From contig WPIO01000008.1 of the NCBI GenBank assembly GCA_009760855.2, forward strand, positions 4,475,001 to 4,537,000: 62,000 nt of DNA, given 5' to 3'. The first letter of the stretch is position 1. Every line of letters starts with the position of its first letter. The notes below the pieces were generated by a model. The model saw only the letters and a program-made list of their open reading frames with translations, did no database searches and was not told where the DNA came from. Shown here piece by piece: positions 36,755 to 62,000 of this stretch. This DNA comes from Cristatella mucedo (lineage: Eukaryota; Bryozoa; Phylactolaemata; Cristatellidae). The position numbers and the translations under genes are program-made.

Positions 36755-36905
36755 CATAATTCATTTGTATAGCGCCACAAGAGTACGTAATCTCTATTCA
36801 GAAGCTTCACATATGCCACGGGGCTGAAGCTCGCGACCTCGGCCATCAAATACATTCATCTTGGCCTCGGTCGGGACTAACACTTTAACCACGGGGCTAA
36901 ACCAA
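36755..36905 (-). mobile_element. SINE-2 copy inside LINE-A
   Basis: Minus strand: ttggtttagccccgtggtta (A-box region), ggtcgcgagcttcagcccc (decayed B-box), gtggcatatgtgaagcttct, gaatagagattacgtactct, tgtggcgctatacaaatgaa. It splits the RT palm coding region of the surrounding LINE-A. Confidence 0.85.
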
Positions 36906-37217
36906 CCCGGCAAGTCTTTCTCGAGTACCTTTCATCTCGCCAGGGCATCGTCGGCAATTCACGCCCACGGTTTAGGTCCTATATCAGTGGGAGACTCTAG
37001 AGCATTGATGTCAACATACAGCAATCATTTGAGGAACCATTAAAGCACTGGGTACCCCGGGGCTCTGTGGTTCGTCAGCTTCATATGACAATTTATACTC
37101 CCCCAGGCGATCGCCGAGCACAATTTAGGCTTTCACTTATATGCCGATGACGCACAGCTGTACCTATGCTTTGACTTCTCCCAGACTTCAAGCACGTTAA
37201 ACTCTATTAGCTTCTTT

Positions 37218-37325
37218 ATAATTATATAATTCATCTGTATAGCGTGCTAAGAAAACTTTCTTCAGGCGCTTCACATATGCCACGGGGCTCGAACCCACGA
37301 CCTTAGTCATCAAGTACATTCACCC
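37218..37325 (-). mobile_element. SINE-2 copy inside LINE-A, 5'-truncated
   Basis: Minus strand: gtgggttcgagccccgtggc (B-box), atatgtgaagcgcctgaaga, and a tail tacagatgaattatataatt. Second SINE-2 insertion into the same LINE-A. Confidence 0.82.
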
Positions 37326-38150
37326 GGAACTCAGCTCTGTCAGTATTTCTCCTGTAGAAGCTGCACGAAATCTAGATGTGCTTCCCCAAGGAATCTTTCA
37401 CTAGACGACAACATTAGCTCCACAGTCGATTCTGCCTACTTTTAGCTGTGTATCATTGCAAAATTTAGGGCCTGCTTAGACAATGCTACCCCATCCAAGT
37501 TGGTCAATTAATTTGTGACATCCCTCTTGACATCTGTAACTCACTGCTCTACCGGATATGCAGGTATCAGGTGCATACAGTCAGTGCGTCAAACCTCCGC
37601 AGCGTCTGGCGTGACTGTTATGAGCGTCCAAGTTGGCACATTACCATTTCTCAGCGACCCACACTTGCTTCCAAGCAAGTAGCGTATCGACTTCAAGGTT
37701 CTGTCGCAGACTTTTAGGTACCTTCATCCTCTGGCTCAAGACTACTTGTCAAAGCTATTTCCCCATCAGGCTAGGCGTGGTACCATCTCCTCTTCTGACT
37801 CCATTTGGTTAGCTATGGCTATAGTCAACCTTAAATCCTTTGAAGACCGTGCCTTTAGTTCATATGATCCCAAAGGCTGAAACTGACTACTGATTAAAGT
37901 TACGGCATCCCCTGACTTCACGGCATTTAAAAAGAAGCTAAGACGCACCTGTTTATCACAGCATTTTTGGGTTCTTGTCATTTGTCCTTTGGGTTCTTAT
38001 GTGTGCTTACATTATGCATATTACTACTAACCATGTTGTGCATTTTGACACGGTGCATGTGACCGCTAGCTATAGGGTCGTGCTTCCTCTGCAGCCTGTG
38101 TAAAGTGCCTAGAACGAGTCCAAGCTCCCCGAGGGTACTATGAAAATGCA

Positions 38151-40845
38151 TTATCGCTATTTTTGTTTGTGTTTTTTTTAATTTCGGCATTCTCTCTTTT
38201 GAAACGCATTGCTATTGCAGTCAGCACGATTGATCCTATCGCAGGTCAAATGTGCAACCACTGGATTAGTACGACTAAAATTGGAACTCTGTTTTTGTCG
38301 GTCCGTTGCCGCCAGCCACCGTCCAACCGACTTTTCAAGGGCAGATCCGGTTGTCAGCCGACTGCTTTACGCACATCAGGCTGAGTGATGAGAAGACGCT
38401 CGAGTGGTTCGATCCATCGATATAATAACATCCTGACAGAAAGCAATCGCAGAGCTTTCGCTGCGGCGGCTGCTGCGGCGGCGGCGTCTGGCAGTCTGAC
38501 CCGCTACACACATTGACCTCTATTCGTTCAGAAAGGGAGCTGAGCATTAGCTGAGCTGTGGGCAATGTAATCTCGTAAACTTAAAAGAGGTGCTCGCCGC
38601 GTGCGAGCGTTCGCTCGCGTGAGTGATCGCTTGCACCAGTGTGGAGGCACAGGTGGGTGCACCATCACTCTCTTCCTCTGTGCAATTTCGCAGCAGCCAA
38701 TTGCAGAATGCCGACCTGGGATCCACTTTGAAGTGGGTAGTTGGTCACGTGGTACATTCCAGAACCATGCACGCGGCGGCGCCGACTGTGCGAGCGGGGC
38801 ATAAGTCGACGGTTAAAGACCAGCGCCAAGTAAAGACCCGACCTTTATGGTACCCACTGGAAAGAGGGAGAGAAGAGCAGTCATCGACGTTGAATTGTTG
38901 GTTCGAGCGAGCCGCGCCGCCCTGCTACGCTCTCGACTCCAACATTCGCCATATGGAAGGCTGCAGCTGCCGTGGGAGGGGTTTAGAAGTAGGTGAGAGA
39001 GTGGGAGAAATAGAAGAAGCGGCCAGTTAGTGCTGGTAATTAGTTCTCTGTAATACGCTGGCAGAAAAGCAATCTGTGGCTGACTATTGCCAAGCCCGCG
39101 GTAATTAACACCAATTAACAGCACAGCCAGGTGATGAAATGGGCAGCAAGAATGGCAACTCTTGGCTCAACTTGAGGAGGCCAGCTTATGTCAAGTGCAA
39201 GAGTTATGGCCCTAAGAGCGGAAGCTTAGGCGAAATTGACGGATCTGGCAACCCTCGCGCACCCTCGCTCGCACCCCTGTCCCTCGCACCCTCGCTGGGC
39301 CGCTCACCAGAAGCGGGGTGCAGCCGCTGGCGCTAGCTAGTATGTGCAAACTAGCGGCGTCCCGATCTCTCGCTTTCGCTTTCGGTCTCCCTCCCTCTCT
39401 CTGCGCGTCCGACGCTCGTCGATCTCCGACACGACAGCTCGACTCCGCTGGCTCTTCGATTGCCTGGCCATTCTTTTCCTGACCTTCGGCTGCCCTTCGA
39501 CGGCGCGTCTCTTTCTGCCTCCGCCGCATCGCCTCCGGCTCTCATCTTACAGCTGTAATTGCAATTACCTGCCTTCTTCCTCCGAAAATCTCATCTCGGT
39601 TGCAACTCGCCCAACTCGAGCGAGGTGGTGATTGTGTGGTTTCTCTTAGCCCGCTTTTCGCATCTGAACAAGTCTTGCCCCGTGAAGTCTGAAGCCGACG
39701 CTATGCCCGTACGCTAACTTGCGTCGTTGTCGCGCGTATTGCCCTTCGACCGATGCATCGACAGCTTCTATACCCTCGCATCTGTTTTCGCAGTTCTGCC
39801 TCGCCCCATGCCTCCGCACGCTGCTGTTTGTCCATTCTCCCCGAGAGTTCGCCTGTCTGCAGTGCCATGGATTCGATGGATCATCCTTTGCACATGCGAA
39901 GGACGACGCGATTCCTAAAATCCGCCGAAAAACGCGTTTAACGAAACGTTGCTGAGGCCTTCACCTTGAACGTTGGAATGAAAGAGAAGAAGAGCACCTG
40001 TCAGAGCTTGTCACTCACCTGGCTTCTTTTGATGTTGGCACGCGCCTCTGGCATCTGGAGCAGCAGGTGCTTTCGCTCTCGCAGAAAGCGTTGCCACGAA
40101 TGCAGAAAATGCAACGGCTTCCTGAATAATGTAAGTGCGAAGCTTGGCTGAAACGCACCGTGAGCATATTCTCAAATTGCAGTCACTTTTTGAAAGCAGA
40201 AAAGCAGCATATGAAGCTATGTTGAAAGTGCTTTTTCCAGCAGCAATTCGTCATGGCTTCCAAGTTTTACTCTATGTGCCCAGCACGATGTCAGTCGGCC
40301 ATTTGTGCAGCTGCCGTAGCGATTGGCCGACAGGTGCGTAGTGCGCTTTAGTCTTTAAGCCTGTAAAGCAACCTTTTGGTCGATGCTCGATACAGTTAAA
40401 GGAAACCTTGACAGGTTCAAAGCAGCAAATATTCGGTGATAGTATGGTATGTGAATGTCAAAAACTATAGTAGTCAGCTTCATAGCCTGGCTCACCGAAT
40501 CAGCGACGCATCGCACAGCACATTCCTGCACATTACGAAGTGTGGCTTTCAATTTAAAGTACCTGGCCATAGTGGAACATTTTCTTTCTCAGAACGCCGA
40601 AATCTTGGTGCTGTAAGTAAAAAACGCACTCACAATAGGGCCTTTCTGCTCTTCAGGGGGGGCAGTGAGTGCACACGTGAGCTTAGTATGACTCCAAAGA
40701 AGTCGTGCCGCGAGGCGTGTGAAAATTATTAGGTAAACCAGATGTGCCTTAGATGGCGTGGTGACTGCCGCGGGTAGAAACTTTGGAGTCACTTCGTTTC
40801 CTATACACCTGGGTGGATGCAGATAAAGATGCTGTGGCGACGAAG
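38151..40845. other. Unassigned stretch
   Basis: About 2.7 kb without recognised repeat or exon. The 135-codon plus frame at 38623-39030 lacks motifs. Confidence 0.45.
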
Positions 40846-41012
40846 TAGTAATAATAACAATGCGCCTAATAAAGCGCCCTCAGAGAACTCAATCTCTTTC
40901 TAGGCGCTTTGCATTTGCTGCAAAGGGAAACGCGATTGAATGGTGAGTAATATCATGCTTGATAAACATGAATAACATGGTTAGGGGTGACATGCACAGG
41001 GTCAGCATGCAG
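40846..41012 (-). mobile_element. LINE-A 3' UTR fragment
   Basis: AAT-type tail, well-kept hairpin (aaagcgccctcagagaact, tctaggcgctttgcatt) and 3' UTR up to cagggtcagcatgcag. Confidence 0.8.
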
Positions 41013-41614
41013 TTACATTGCGAAGCTACCTTTCCGTGGAGTAGGCGTGTCCTGTTTTATCTTAGCTACGCGCTGAACGAACAGAGTGCCTCGCTTCAGA
41101 TATGTGCCATACATTGATTGTATTGATTGATTGTACGTTGATTCGAAGGCTTGCTCTGAAGCCCGTACTTGCATCACTGTGGGCTTTGGAGGAATGATCC
41201 TGAGATTGTATAACCTTGAATTATATAACCTAGCCCTCGGTGAGAGGTTCCTCTCACTCAATAGGCAGAGTTAGACTCCATTTATGAGGAAAAAACTCCA
41301 AAGGTAGCTCCCTCGTGAACCGCGACCCTCTGTCGCTGGCTGTTAGCTAATGGCTGGCGCTCGGCCACGTTCTGATTGCATCCATCGTTACTGTTTTCAC
41401 AGAACGCGCATGCAGCGGGCAGCGGTAGCGCTCATCCAGGGGACTCGCCGATTCAATCAGGCGCCAGCAGTATTGCTTTCAATCGTGCAGAAACTGAGCT
41501 CGCTCGTAACATAGGTACGTACGTAGCGCTCGTGCGTACGTAACGTAACGGAAGCGTAGCCTTGGTTTACAGCTGACGACCAGACGAGCACCAGCATCCT
41601 TCCGCTGCTAGGCA
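41013..41614. other. Unassigned stretch
   Basis: Nothing recognised except short acgtacgta palindromes near 41514-41546. The gap 41750-42061 is similar. Confidence 0.45.
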
Positions 41615-41749
<135 letters not shown>

Positions 41750-42059
41750 CTGAACGCCCTTGCTAGCACCGCTCGCGAAAGGTTTTAATTGGGTTGACAA
41801 CCGCTAGCAACGGGAGGTTCTGATGCGATATTAGAAGGAATTTATTGGGTAATAGCCAGCTAAAACTAGCTCATTGTTTAAAATTCTAAGCATTCGACTC
41901 GGCACCTAAATTTTGCCTTCCTGCTACACGAAAGACACTTGAACTTTCATTAAACTGCTATATAGAGTGTGTCTTTAAGGAAACGAGATGGGATCGCCAG
42001 AGCTTTTTGTAGCGATTGCATCGACTTGAAAAGCATTCAGCAACGCATAAGCGAAGTCA

Positions 42060-42061
<2 letters not shown>

Positions 42062-42141
<80 letters not shown>

Positions 42142-42152
42142 ATATATATATA
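42062..42152. repeat. (GT)n(TA)n microsatellite
   Basis: A GT run at 42066-42137 followed by TA steps. It abuts a LINE-A fragment. Confidence 0.95.
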
Positions 42153-42161
42153 TGAGCGTCA

Positions 42162-42868
42162 CTTGCCATTAGGTCGTCCTGATTAACGTCCTTGTCTAAG
42201 TAGGTCCGAATTTTAGCAATGGTATGTAGCTAAAGGTAAACTGACTTTACTGTGGAGCTCACAGGGTCATCTTGTAGAATGTCACTTTTGAGCAGAATAC
42301 TCAGGTTTCGTGCAGGGATCGATGCGAGGATTTTTCAACCTCACTCATTACGAGGGTTAGGTTTGCCAATATCCAAGTAACGTAGGCTTGCCCGCAGCTA
42401 ATAAGTTGGTTTATTATCATTTTAATTTGAGATTCTTCTAATGTCCAAATGTGACTCAGAAAGGCATACATCAAGGGAGCTGAGAGAGTTTGATATAGTG
42501 GAAGGTAGGGAGGAATAAAAGCTCACGTATAGCTCTGCGTCATCAGCTTACGAATGAATTACTAGATTTCGCATGGCGATTACATCGGCTACAGGGAGTG
42601 GAAAATTTGTGAAAATATTGAAGCCATAATTGTGATATTGTTCAAACGAAACTTGTAAAAAGAGTGATCCCTTGGGTAAACCCTACCTTTAAAAGCTCCT
42701 CTGATTGCCGCTGTCGACCGTTGACATGTAGGCTCTGAAATGTTTCACTGAGATAAGACGATAACCAATAGCACTGCCGTGCCAGTGATGCCCACCGGGC
42801 GAGAGGGGGGGCTCGAGCAATTCTTGGTGAGCTATAGGATCGCATGCTGTCGACTGACACGGCAGAAC

Positions 42869-42931
<63 letters not shown>

Positions 42932-43086
42932 AAGAGAGAGAAAGAGAGAGAAATAGAGAGAGAGAGAGAGAGACTTTTCTCAAAGTCAGCATTCCTGAGA
43001 AGACGGTGCAGAGTAATTAGCTCTTAAATATGACTGCAACTTGCTTGCTAGGCTTAAAGTGGGTTGCTATCAGACTAGCAGGACAG
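42162..43086 (-). mobile_element. LINE-A RT-core fragment with GA expansion
   Basis: The minus strand encodes the degraded RT middle. The segments match, in order, the copy at 6980-7690: gtgcagggatcgatg (RNLG region), the tctgcgtcatcagcttacg stretch (YADD region), tgtttcactgagataagac and gccagtgatgccca. A GA repeat (42872-42974) has expanded inside it. It lacks both its 3' tail and its 5' part. Confidence 0.75.
42872..42974. repeat. (GA)n microsatellite inside LINE-A
   Basis: A GA run with interspersed AAAG units. Confidence 0.95.
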
Positions 43087-43482
43087 CACCACTAGAGCTC
43101 GCAAGTATCGCCGGACCTGAGCGGTGACTGAACGAGGTAAAACTAACCAAGACGAACTACTCGCCTTGCCGCATCGTCCGGCTCAATCATGGAAGCCAAC
43201 TGGCTACTGGCATGGAACGTCATTTCAGCCGTCGACCGAACTGATGCGTCGCCTTAACTTCAAGCGACTCTGCCACGGCAGTGAAGCCAGCGAGCGGACG
43301 AACGAGCACTCGGTTTGGGCTGAAAGGATGTCTCCTTCCTCATGCCTAGGCTGAGCGGTGAATTCGTCGTCGTTCCTTTCTAATACTTATCATTAAGAGG
43401 AAATTGAGCGAAGGCGTCAGACAGGTAGCAAAGCAGGCAAAATCTGCCTGATTCATCCTCCTTCAATAGTACGGGACACCGG

Positions 43483-43530
43483 CGAGCTCGATGCATGCAG
43501 CGAGCTCGATACGTACAGCGAGCTCGATCG
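43483..43530. repeat. 18-bp tandem repeat, about 2.7 copies
   Basis: cgagctcgat starts at 43483, 43501 and 43519. The unit is itself rich in short palindromes (gagctc, tgcatgca). Confidence 0.85.
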
Positions 43531-44155
43531 CCATCTAATCGCACGACCGTACACTATTCAGTAGCGTCGAGTTGCCGAGAGGCTTGCAAGGAGGACGATG
43601 GCCGGCTCCACGGCTACCTTTGCAAAGTGCTCATACATATCCTGCGTCCAACTGACATGCGACGTTACTCTCTTTTCACGAAAGGATTCCCGTCAAACGT
43701 GTAGTGGACAGTAGTGGAACCAGAATCCGGGCCAGAACCCAAAGTCGCCAGCCAATAAACAGGCTTCCGAAACCACGCCTCCGAGAGCTCCACATCCGCT
43801 GCTTGTTCATACAGTGCTCAAGGGAAGCGAGAGAAAACTTAGCTTAATGCAATGTCCCGCTCGTGCATTCCTAGCTCGGTACGTCGAACCGAAGCAGGTC
43901 GAGGCTAAGTCGACACGCCGGGCGCTGTAGCTCACCCGGATGCCACCAAACCCCTTGCTCGACACGCCCCTGAGCTGCCTGTGCCAGTCTACTCCCGACT
44001 GACTGCAGCGAGAGCGCCCGAGCACGTGGACGGCATTTGATGCCCTTTGCTTAAGCATTTCCGTTTGACGCATCCTCAGCCTGTCGACTGAGAGCCTTTG
44101 ATCTTTACAAAAGAGGCCAAAAGGAGCAGCCAGCCGGCTGTGCGCAGACGGAACA

Positions 44156-44256
44156 AGGAGCAGCAGCAGCAGCAGCAGCAGCGGCAGCAGCAGCGGCAGC
44201 AGCAGCGGCAGCAGCAGCGGCAGCAGCAGCGGCAGCAGCAGCGGCAGCGGAGGAGG
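44156..44256. repeat. CAG/CGG compound repeat with a 12-bp period
   Basis: A run of agc units passes into repeated cggcagcagcag 12-mers. The plus frame at 44098-44358 would read (QQQR)n. No surrounding protein similarity was recognised, so it is kept as a repeat. Confidence 0.9.
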
Positions 44257-45416
44257 CAGCGGAGCCGAAGCAGACCACAAGCCAGCTCCGCTCCAGGCAC
44301 GTCTGGCCGCCCGAACCCAGGCACCCAGCAAACTAGAGTTTCGAAACGTGTCGCGTAGCTGATGGTTGACACTTCCGATTACCGATTTCTCGGCTTTAAG
44401 CCCTAAGCAGCCCAATAACCTAGTGCAGCCTAGCTCTCGTGGGATATACTCTGGCGTCCCGTCGGTCTGCAAGCTCCCGCCGGCCGAGCTGACGATCGAA
44501 CTTGCACCGATCCCACTAACTCCCTACCGGTGAAGCGTTCTTGGCCTTGACAGTTGTTCGATCGCTTTTTCCAATGCCAATAGGCGATTCATGGCTCGCC
44601 TTTAGCTTCGGTTGATATACTTGGTGGCGCTCGATGCCCGCCCACCGGCGTCAGCATTGAATGCATGTGCACTAGTGCGTCAAAAATGGCTTCTACGTAG
44701 CGTAGGAATACATACAGCGGATCCAGCTGCTTTTAAACTAGAAATCGCGCTTCCGGCTACGCCGCCCTTCTCCGGCCCTACGGAGAATGGCAAGAGCGCA
44801 GGCGATTGGGCTGACAGTCAGTCATTCAGCACTCGCCCACTTTTTTCCATTAGAGCCTCGGGAGGAGGGAAAGTCGGACCTTCGAGCCGCGCCGCCGAGC
44901 ACTCGCCGAGACTGGCCGCGCGTGGGCAGCTTCCTCGAACCCACATGTTCCCAGGGAATGTTACCGCGTTGATAGCAACAAGCTTGGTCGCTGAGAGGCG
45001 GCTGCAGCCCTTGCAGTTCGCTGCAGCGACATGGTAAGAAGTTGTGCAGTGTCTTGCACAAGTGCAGACTAATTCTTCCAGGCTTCTCACATCAAGGGCC
45101 GGCAGCACAGATCCTCTCTCGCGAGCGAGCGCACACGATAGGTCAAATCAGCTCCATGCCAACTCAATTTGTGATGACCTTCTGGCTGACAAACAGCCCT
45201 ATGCAGGGCTTCCTCGATGTTTCATAGCGCGTACCCTACAGAACACTATTACTTTCTTGAAATTTCGGAACGGGCTACAGCCCTAGAGTCAGACCTGCCA
45301 GGGGACGGGGCGAATAATGAAAGCGAAAGACATATAAGCAGGCTTCCTAGCTGCGACCCTATTGGATCGATCCTTTCAGCCTCAGTGGGATTAGTCGATT
45401 GGAGAAAAGTCTAGGT

Positions 45417-45556
<140 letters not shown>

Positions 45557-46545
45557 TGTATAAGCGGGTGGACGAGCCAGAAATTCCTAATCGAGGGGCT
45601 GGGATCAATACAAGGTAATGGCAGCTTCATACTGCATGACGGCATGTGCGGCACACCCATTGAAGTAGCCAAAGGTAACGGGAATTTTCACCCAGAGGAC
45701 AGTACAGAGGCGTACTAGTGGCGAAACCAATCGGCTGCCATCCATTATTAGGCAACCTGACTTGCGAAGCCGGCTAAACAGTCCCTGTGTAGGCCACACT
45801 TAAACAGTCATCGACGAGGCATTTGATGAGTGCACTTGAGAGTAGAAGCTGCAGCTACACGTTTTGACGTTTAAACAACTCAAGCACGCCAGCCGGCTAT
45901 TGGCTCTTTCGCCACTAATCATTCTAGGCTACCGTGTGCTTAAATGTGACTGCCGATGTGACAGACCAGTTGTGTCACGGAAGCTCACTACGCTGGCACA
46001 TCATTGGCAGCGACTGACTGGATACCATCTGTCACTACCGAGTGCACCTCGATCTCTCGTAGGGCCTCTCTTTGTCCGAACTGTACGCTTGAATAGTCGA
46101 GGGGACAAATTATTCATATACAAAGCAGACAGACCGAGCGAGCATTCAAAACACGCCGACCGCATTGCAGTGAGAACAGCTTCCTCGAGTAGCTACCGTA
46201 GGCTATGTTAACAAGTTTAATGTCCTCTCGAAGCAGACGTCTTGAGCTCAGAAGCAGACTCGTGAGGCTCACGAGAGCATAGCTAGAGGCAAACAATGCA
46301 CGATCCAGCACAGCCGGAGGGAGCACAGCTGTTGCCACTCCGGGCGATACAGCGGGTAATGCATCGCGATGCATCTGCATCTGCTCTGTCTCAGCGCTAG
46401 CGCTGCTTGGGCAGCTTTGTGCATCGTCAGCCAGCGAAGCAGCGTCGTCGGCAGATCAGCCAGCTGGCGAGAGGGCGGGCAGCACGGCGACGAAGCCGTC
46501 GTAGGCAGCTGCCAGATACGTGTCGTCGAGAAAGCCGTGGCCGGT

Positions 46546-46548
<3 letters not shown>

Positions 46549-46605
<57 letters not shown>

Positions 46606-46620
46606 CTTTCTCTCTCGCTC
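46549..46620. repeat. (CT)n microsatellite
   Basis: A CT run ending in TTTC-interrupted units. Confidence 0.95.
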
Positions 46621-47096
46621 GCTCTCATACCAACAGATAATAAATACGGCTCGCATTCAACGTCGACCCGTGATGTTAACTGAATGCCGGTGTCTCGCGT
46701 TGCCAGTGGCTGCGGTCTGCTGACCCACTGCTCAAGCGATACAGAGCACGCGAAGCAGAGTAGCAAGACTCGACGAATTGGCAAGGCTCGCCGGGGACGC
46801 GATCGCGAACCTCAGCCAGCCATTAAACAATCGCTGTGCTGCACTTGGGTTTGAGCGCAGTGGTGGAACCACGGTTTATAGGTTAGCAATGGCTGCTGTC
46901 GCATTGCTCCGCCCCCGCCCAAATAGCTGGGCTCGCCTGTCCTCGATAGCTTTGCACCGTCGCAAGCTGAGCAGCCAATGTCTTATGATGTTCGAGCCCT
47001 GACTGGGAATCGCACGAAGCTGTGCAGCTAACAGTGATTCTCCAGAAAGACCTCGGCCAGCTCCTCATTCCGGGTCAGGCGGAGCGTTGTCGCATG

Positions 47097-47100
<4 letters not shown>

Positions 47101-47136
<36 letters not shown>

Positions 47137-47139
47137 TCT
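47101..47139. repeat. (CT)n microsatellite in the probable netrin 3' UTR
   Basis: About 20 CT units, starting 76 bases downstream of the netrin stop. Confidence 0.95.
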
Positions 47140-47214
47140 TTGTTTTTCTCTCCCTTTCGCCAACTGGCTGCCAGCTGTTGCCGACCTTTCGGGCGTCTAC
47201 GACGGACCTTGACC

Positions 47215-61589
<14,375 letters not shown>

Positions 61590-62000
61590 CTGAAAATGCA
61601 TGCGTTAAAGTGTGGAATAAGTTTAAATACATTGATGCAAGCATAGAGCGAAACCTTGGCCCGAAAGACCCGGCAGCAGAATCGCTGGAGGCGGCTCTGG
61701 AGGAAGCCCGAAAACGTCGACCGACCGAGGATTTCCAGCAAAAGAAACAGACAGGAGAAGAAGAAGGAGATGCACTCACTCGGCGGTTCGCAAGCTCGCG
61801 AGCTAAGACTCGACCGTCCAGCGCCAGAGGGCCAGACTCCGAATGCGCTCGCGAAACCGTCGACACCAGTCACCGCCGTTTTGGCCGCAACCACGGACAA
61901 CCACGGACAACCTGCGTCCGCTGCAGCAGACGAGGGGCGCAGCCGGCCGCGCCAGGCGGTGCGCGGACGCAGGCGTGCCGAAGACGCGCCCGCTCCCAGC
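61590..62000 (-). other. Netrin intron upstream of the EGF-2 exon (runs off the window)
   Basis: No laminin-type sequence is visible between the acceptor at 61590 and the right edge. The open frames here have no cysteine pattern. The 5' exons are inferred to lie outside. Confidence 0.6.

Larger units (their letters stand above)
36675..38150 (+). mobile_element. LINE-A RT fragment interrupted by two SINE-2 copies
   Basis: The longest plus-strand LINE-A piece. It starts in the RT palm with MLALLDLLAAIDTIDHQ (36701-36751), continues as SFLEYLSSRQGIV after the first SINE, and contains an intact catalytic motif in FHLYADDAQLYLCFD (about 37132-37176). After a second SINE it resumes at SVSISPVEAARNLDV. 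The C-terminal tail and 3' UTR are strongly degraded and reach about 38150. Stops and indels show it is inactive although YADD survives. Confidence 0.85.
46210..47214 (-). other. Probable netrin 3' UTR and downstream flank
   Basis: The stretch directly follows the netrin stop on the minus strand. It holds no further netrin similarity. A pyrimidine tract at 47101-47139 would be read as a GA repeat in the transcript, and a longer one lies at 46549-46620. No AATAAA was found on the minus strand here. An ATTAAA hexamer lies at 46221-46216 (minus) and is the only polyadenylation-signal candidate noticed, so the end point is a guess. Confidence 0.3.

Noticed and set aside
44098-44358. Polyglutamine-like (QQQR)n frame
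   Set aside because: No conserved flanks, no splice context, and equally open frames on the other strand; kept as a trinucleotide repeat.

Overview
This is eukaryotic (metazoan) nuclear DNA. It is an intron-rich, repeat-dense stretch with one recognisable host gene and many decayed transposable elements. The host gene is a netrin, read on the minus strand. Five exons can be joined in one consistent reading frame (every junction is phase 1): laminin-EGF repeat 2 (61589-61401), laminin-EGF repeat 3 (56330-56181), a 60-bp linker exon (50710-50651), the first part of the C-terminal netrin/NTR domain (48758-48690) and the rest of the NTR domain with the stop codon (47558-47215). The laminin N-terminal domain, the first EGF repeat and the signal peptide are not seen and should lie beyond 62000. 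Netrin is a secreted axon-guidance cue, so the organism is a bilaterian or other metazoan. Short introns (1-5.5 kb), CR1/L2-type LINEs and tRNA-derived SINEs suggest a non-vertebrate animal, but the sequence alone does not fix the phylum.

Layout. 1-5190: repeat-derived DNA with a MITE (2488-2815), large GT/AC/AT microsatellites and a dispersed AT-rich repeat. 5191-8430: a nested pile of LINE-A, an opposite LINE-A copy, a SINE-1 and a LINE-B tail. 8700-13800: more LINE-A copies, one carrying a 187-bp hAT element that resembles the SPIN family, with an 8-bp target-site duplication. 14000-27000: mostly unassigned DNA with scattered SINE-1, LINE-A, a second MITE copy and a probable hAT-transposase relic. 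28150-31210: a nearly full-length but frame-broken LINE-B. 32900-43090: SINE-1, LINE-A (one copy interrupted by two SINE-2 insertions) and microsatellites. 43090-47214: downstream flank and probable 3' UTR of the netrin gene. 47215-61589: the netrin gene, with introns holding LINE-A copies, SINEs and very long GA/CT tracts. 61590-62000: intron upstream of the first visible netrin exon.

The transposable elements are related to each other. LINE-A is a CR1/L2-like non-LTR retrotransposon. Its 3' end forms a conserved hairpin followed by an ATT-type tail. A tRNA-derived SINE (SINE-2) carries nearly the same 3' end, as expected of a SINE mobilised by its LINE partner. SINE-1 is a second tRNA-derived family with a different 3' end and no visible LINE partner here. 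No bacterial-type operons, CRISPR arrays, rRNA genes or convincing functional tRNA genes were seen. Nearly all long open frames outside netrin come from microsatellites or LINE fragments. Coordinates of decayed repeats are approximate, usually within 5-30 bases.
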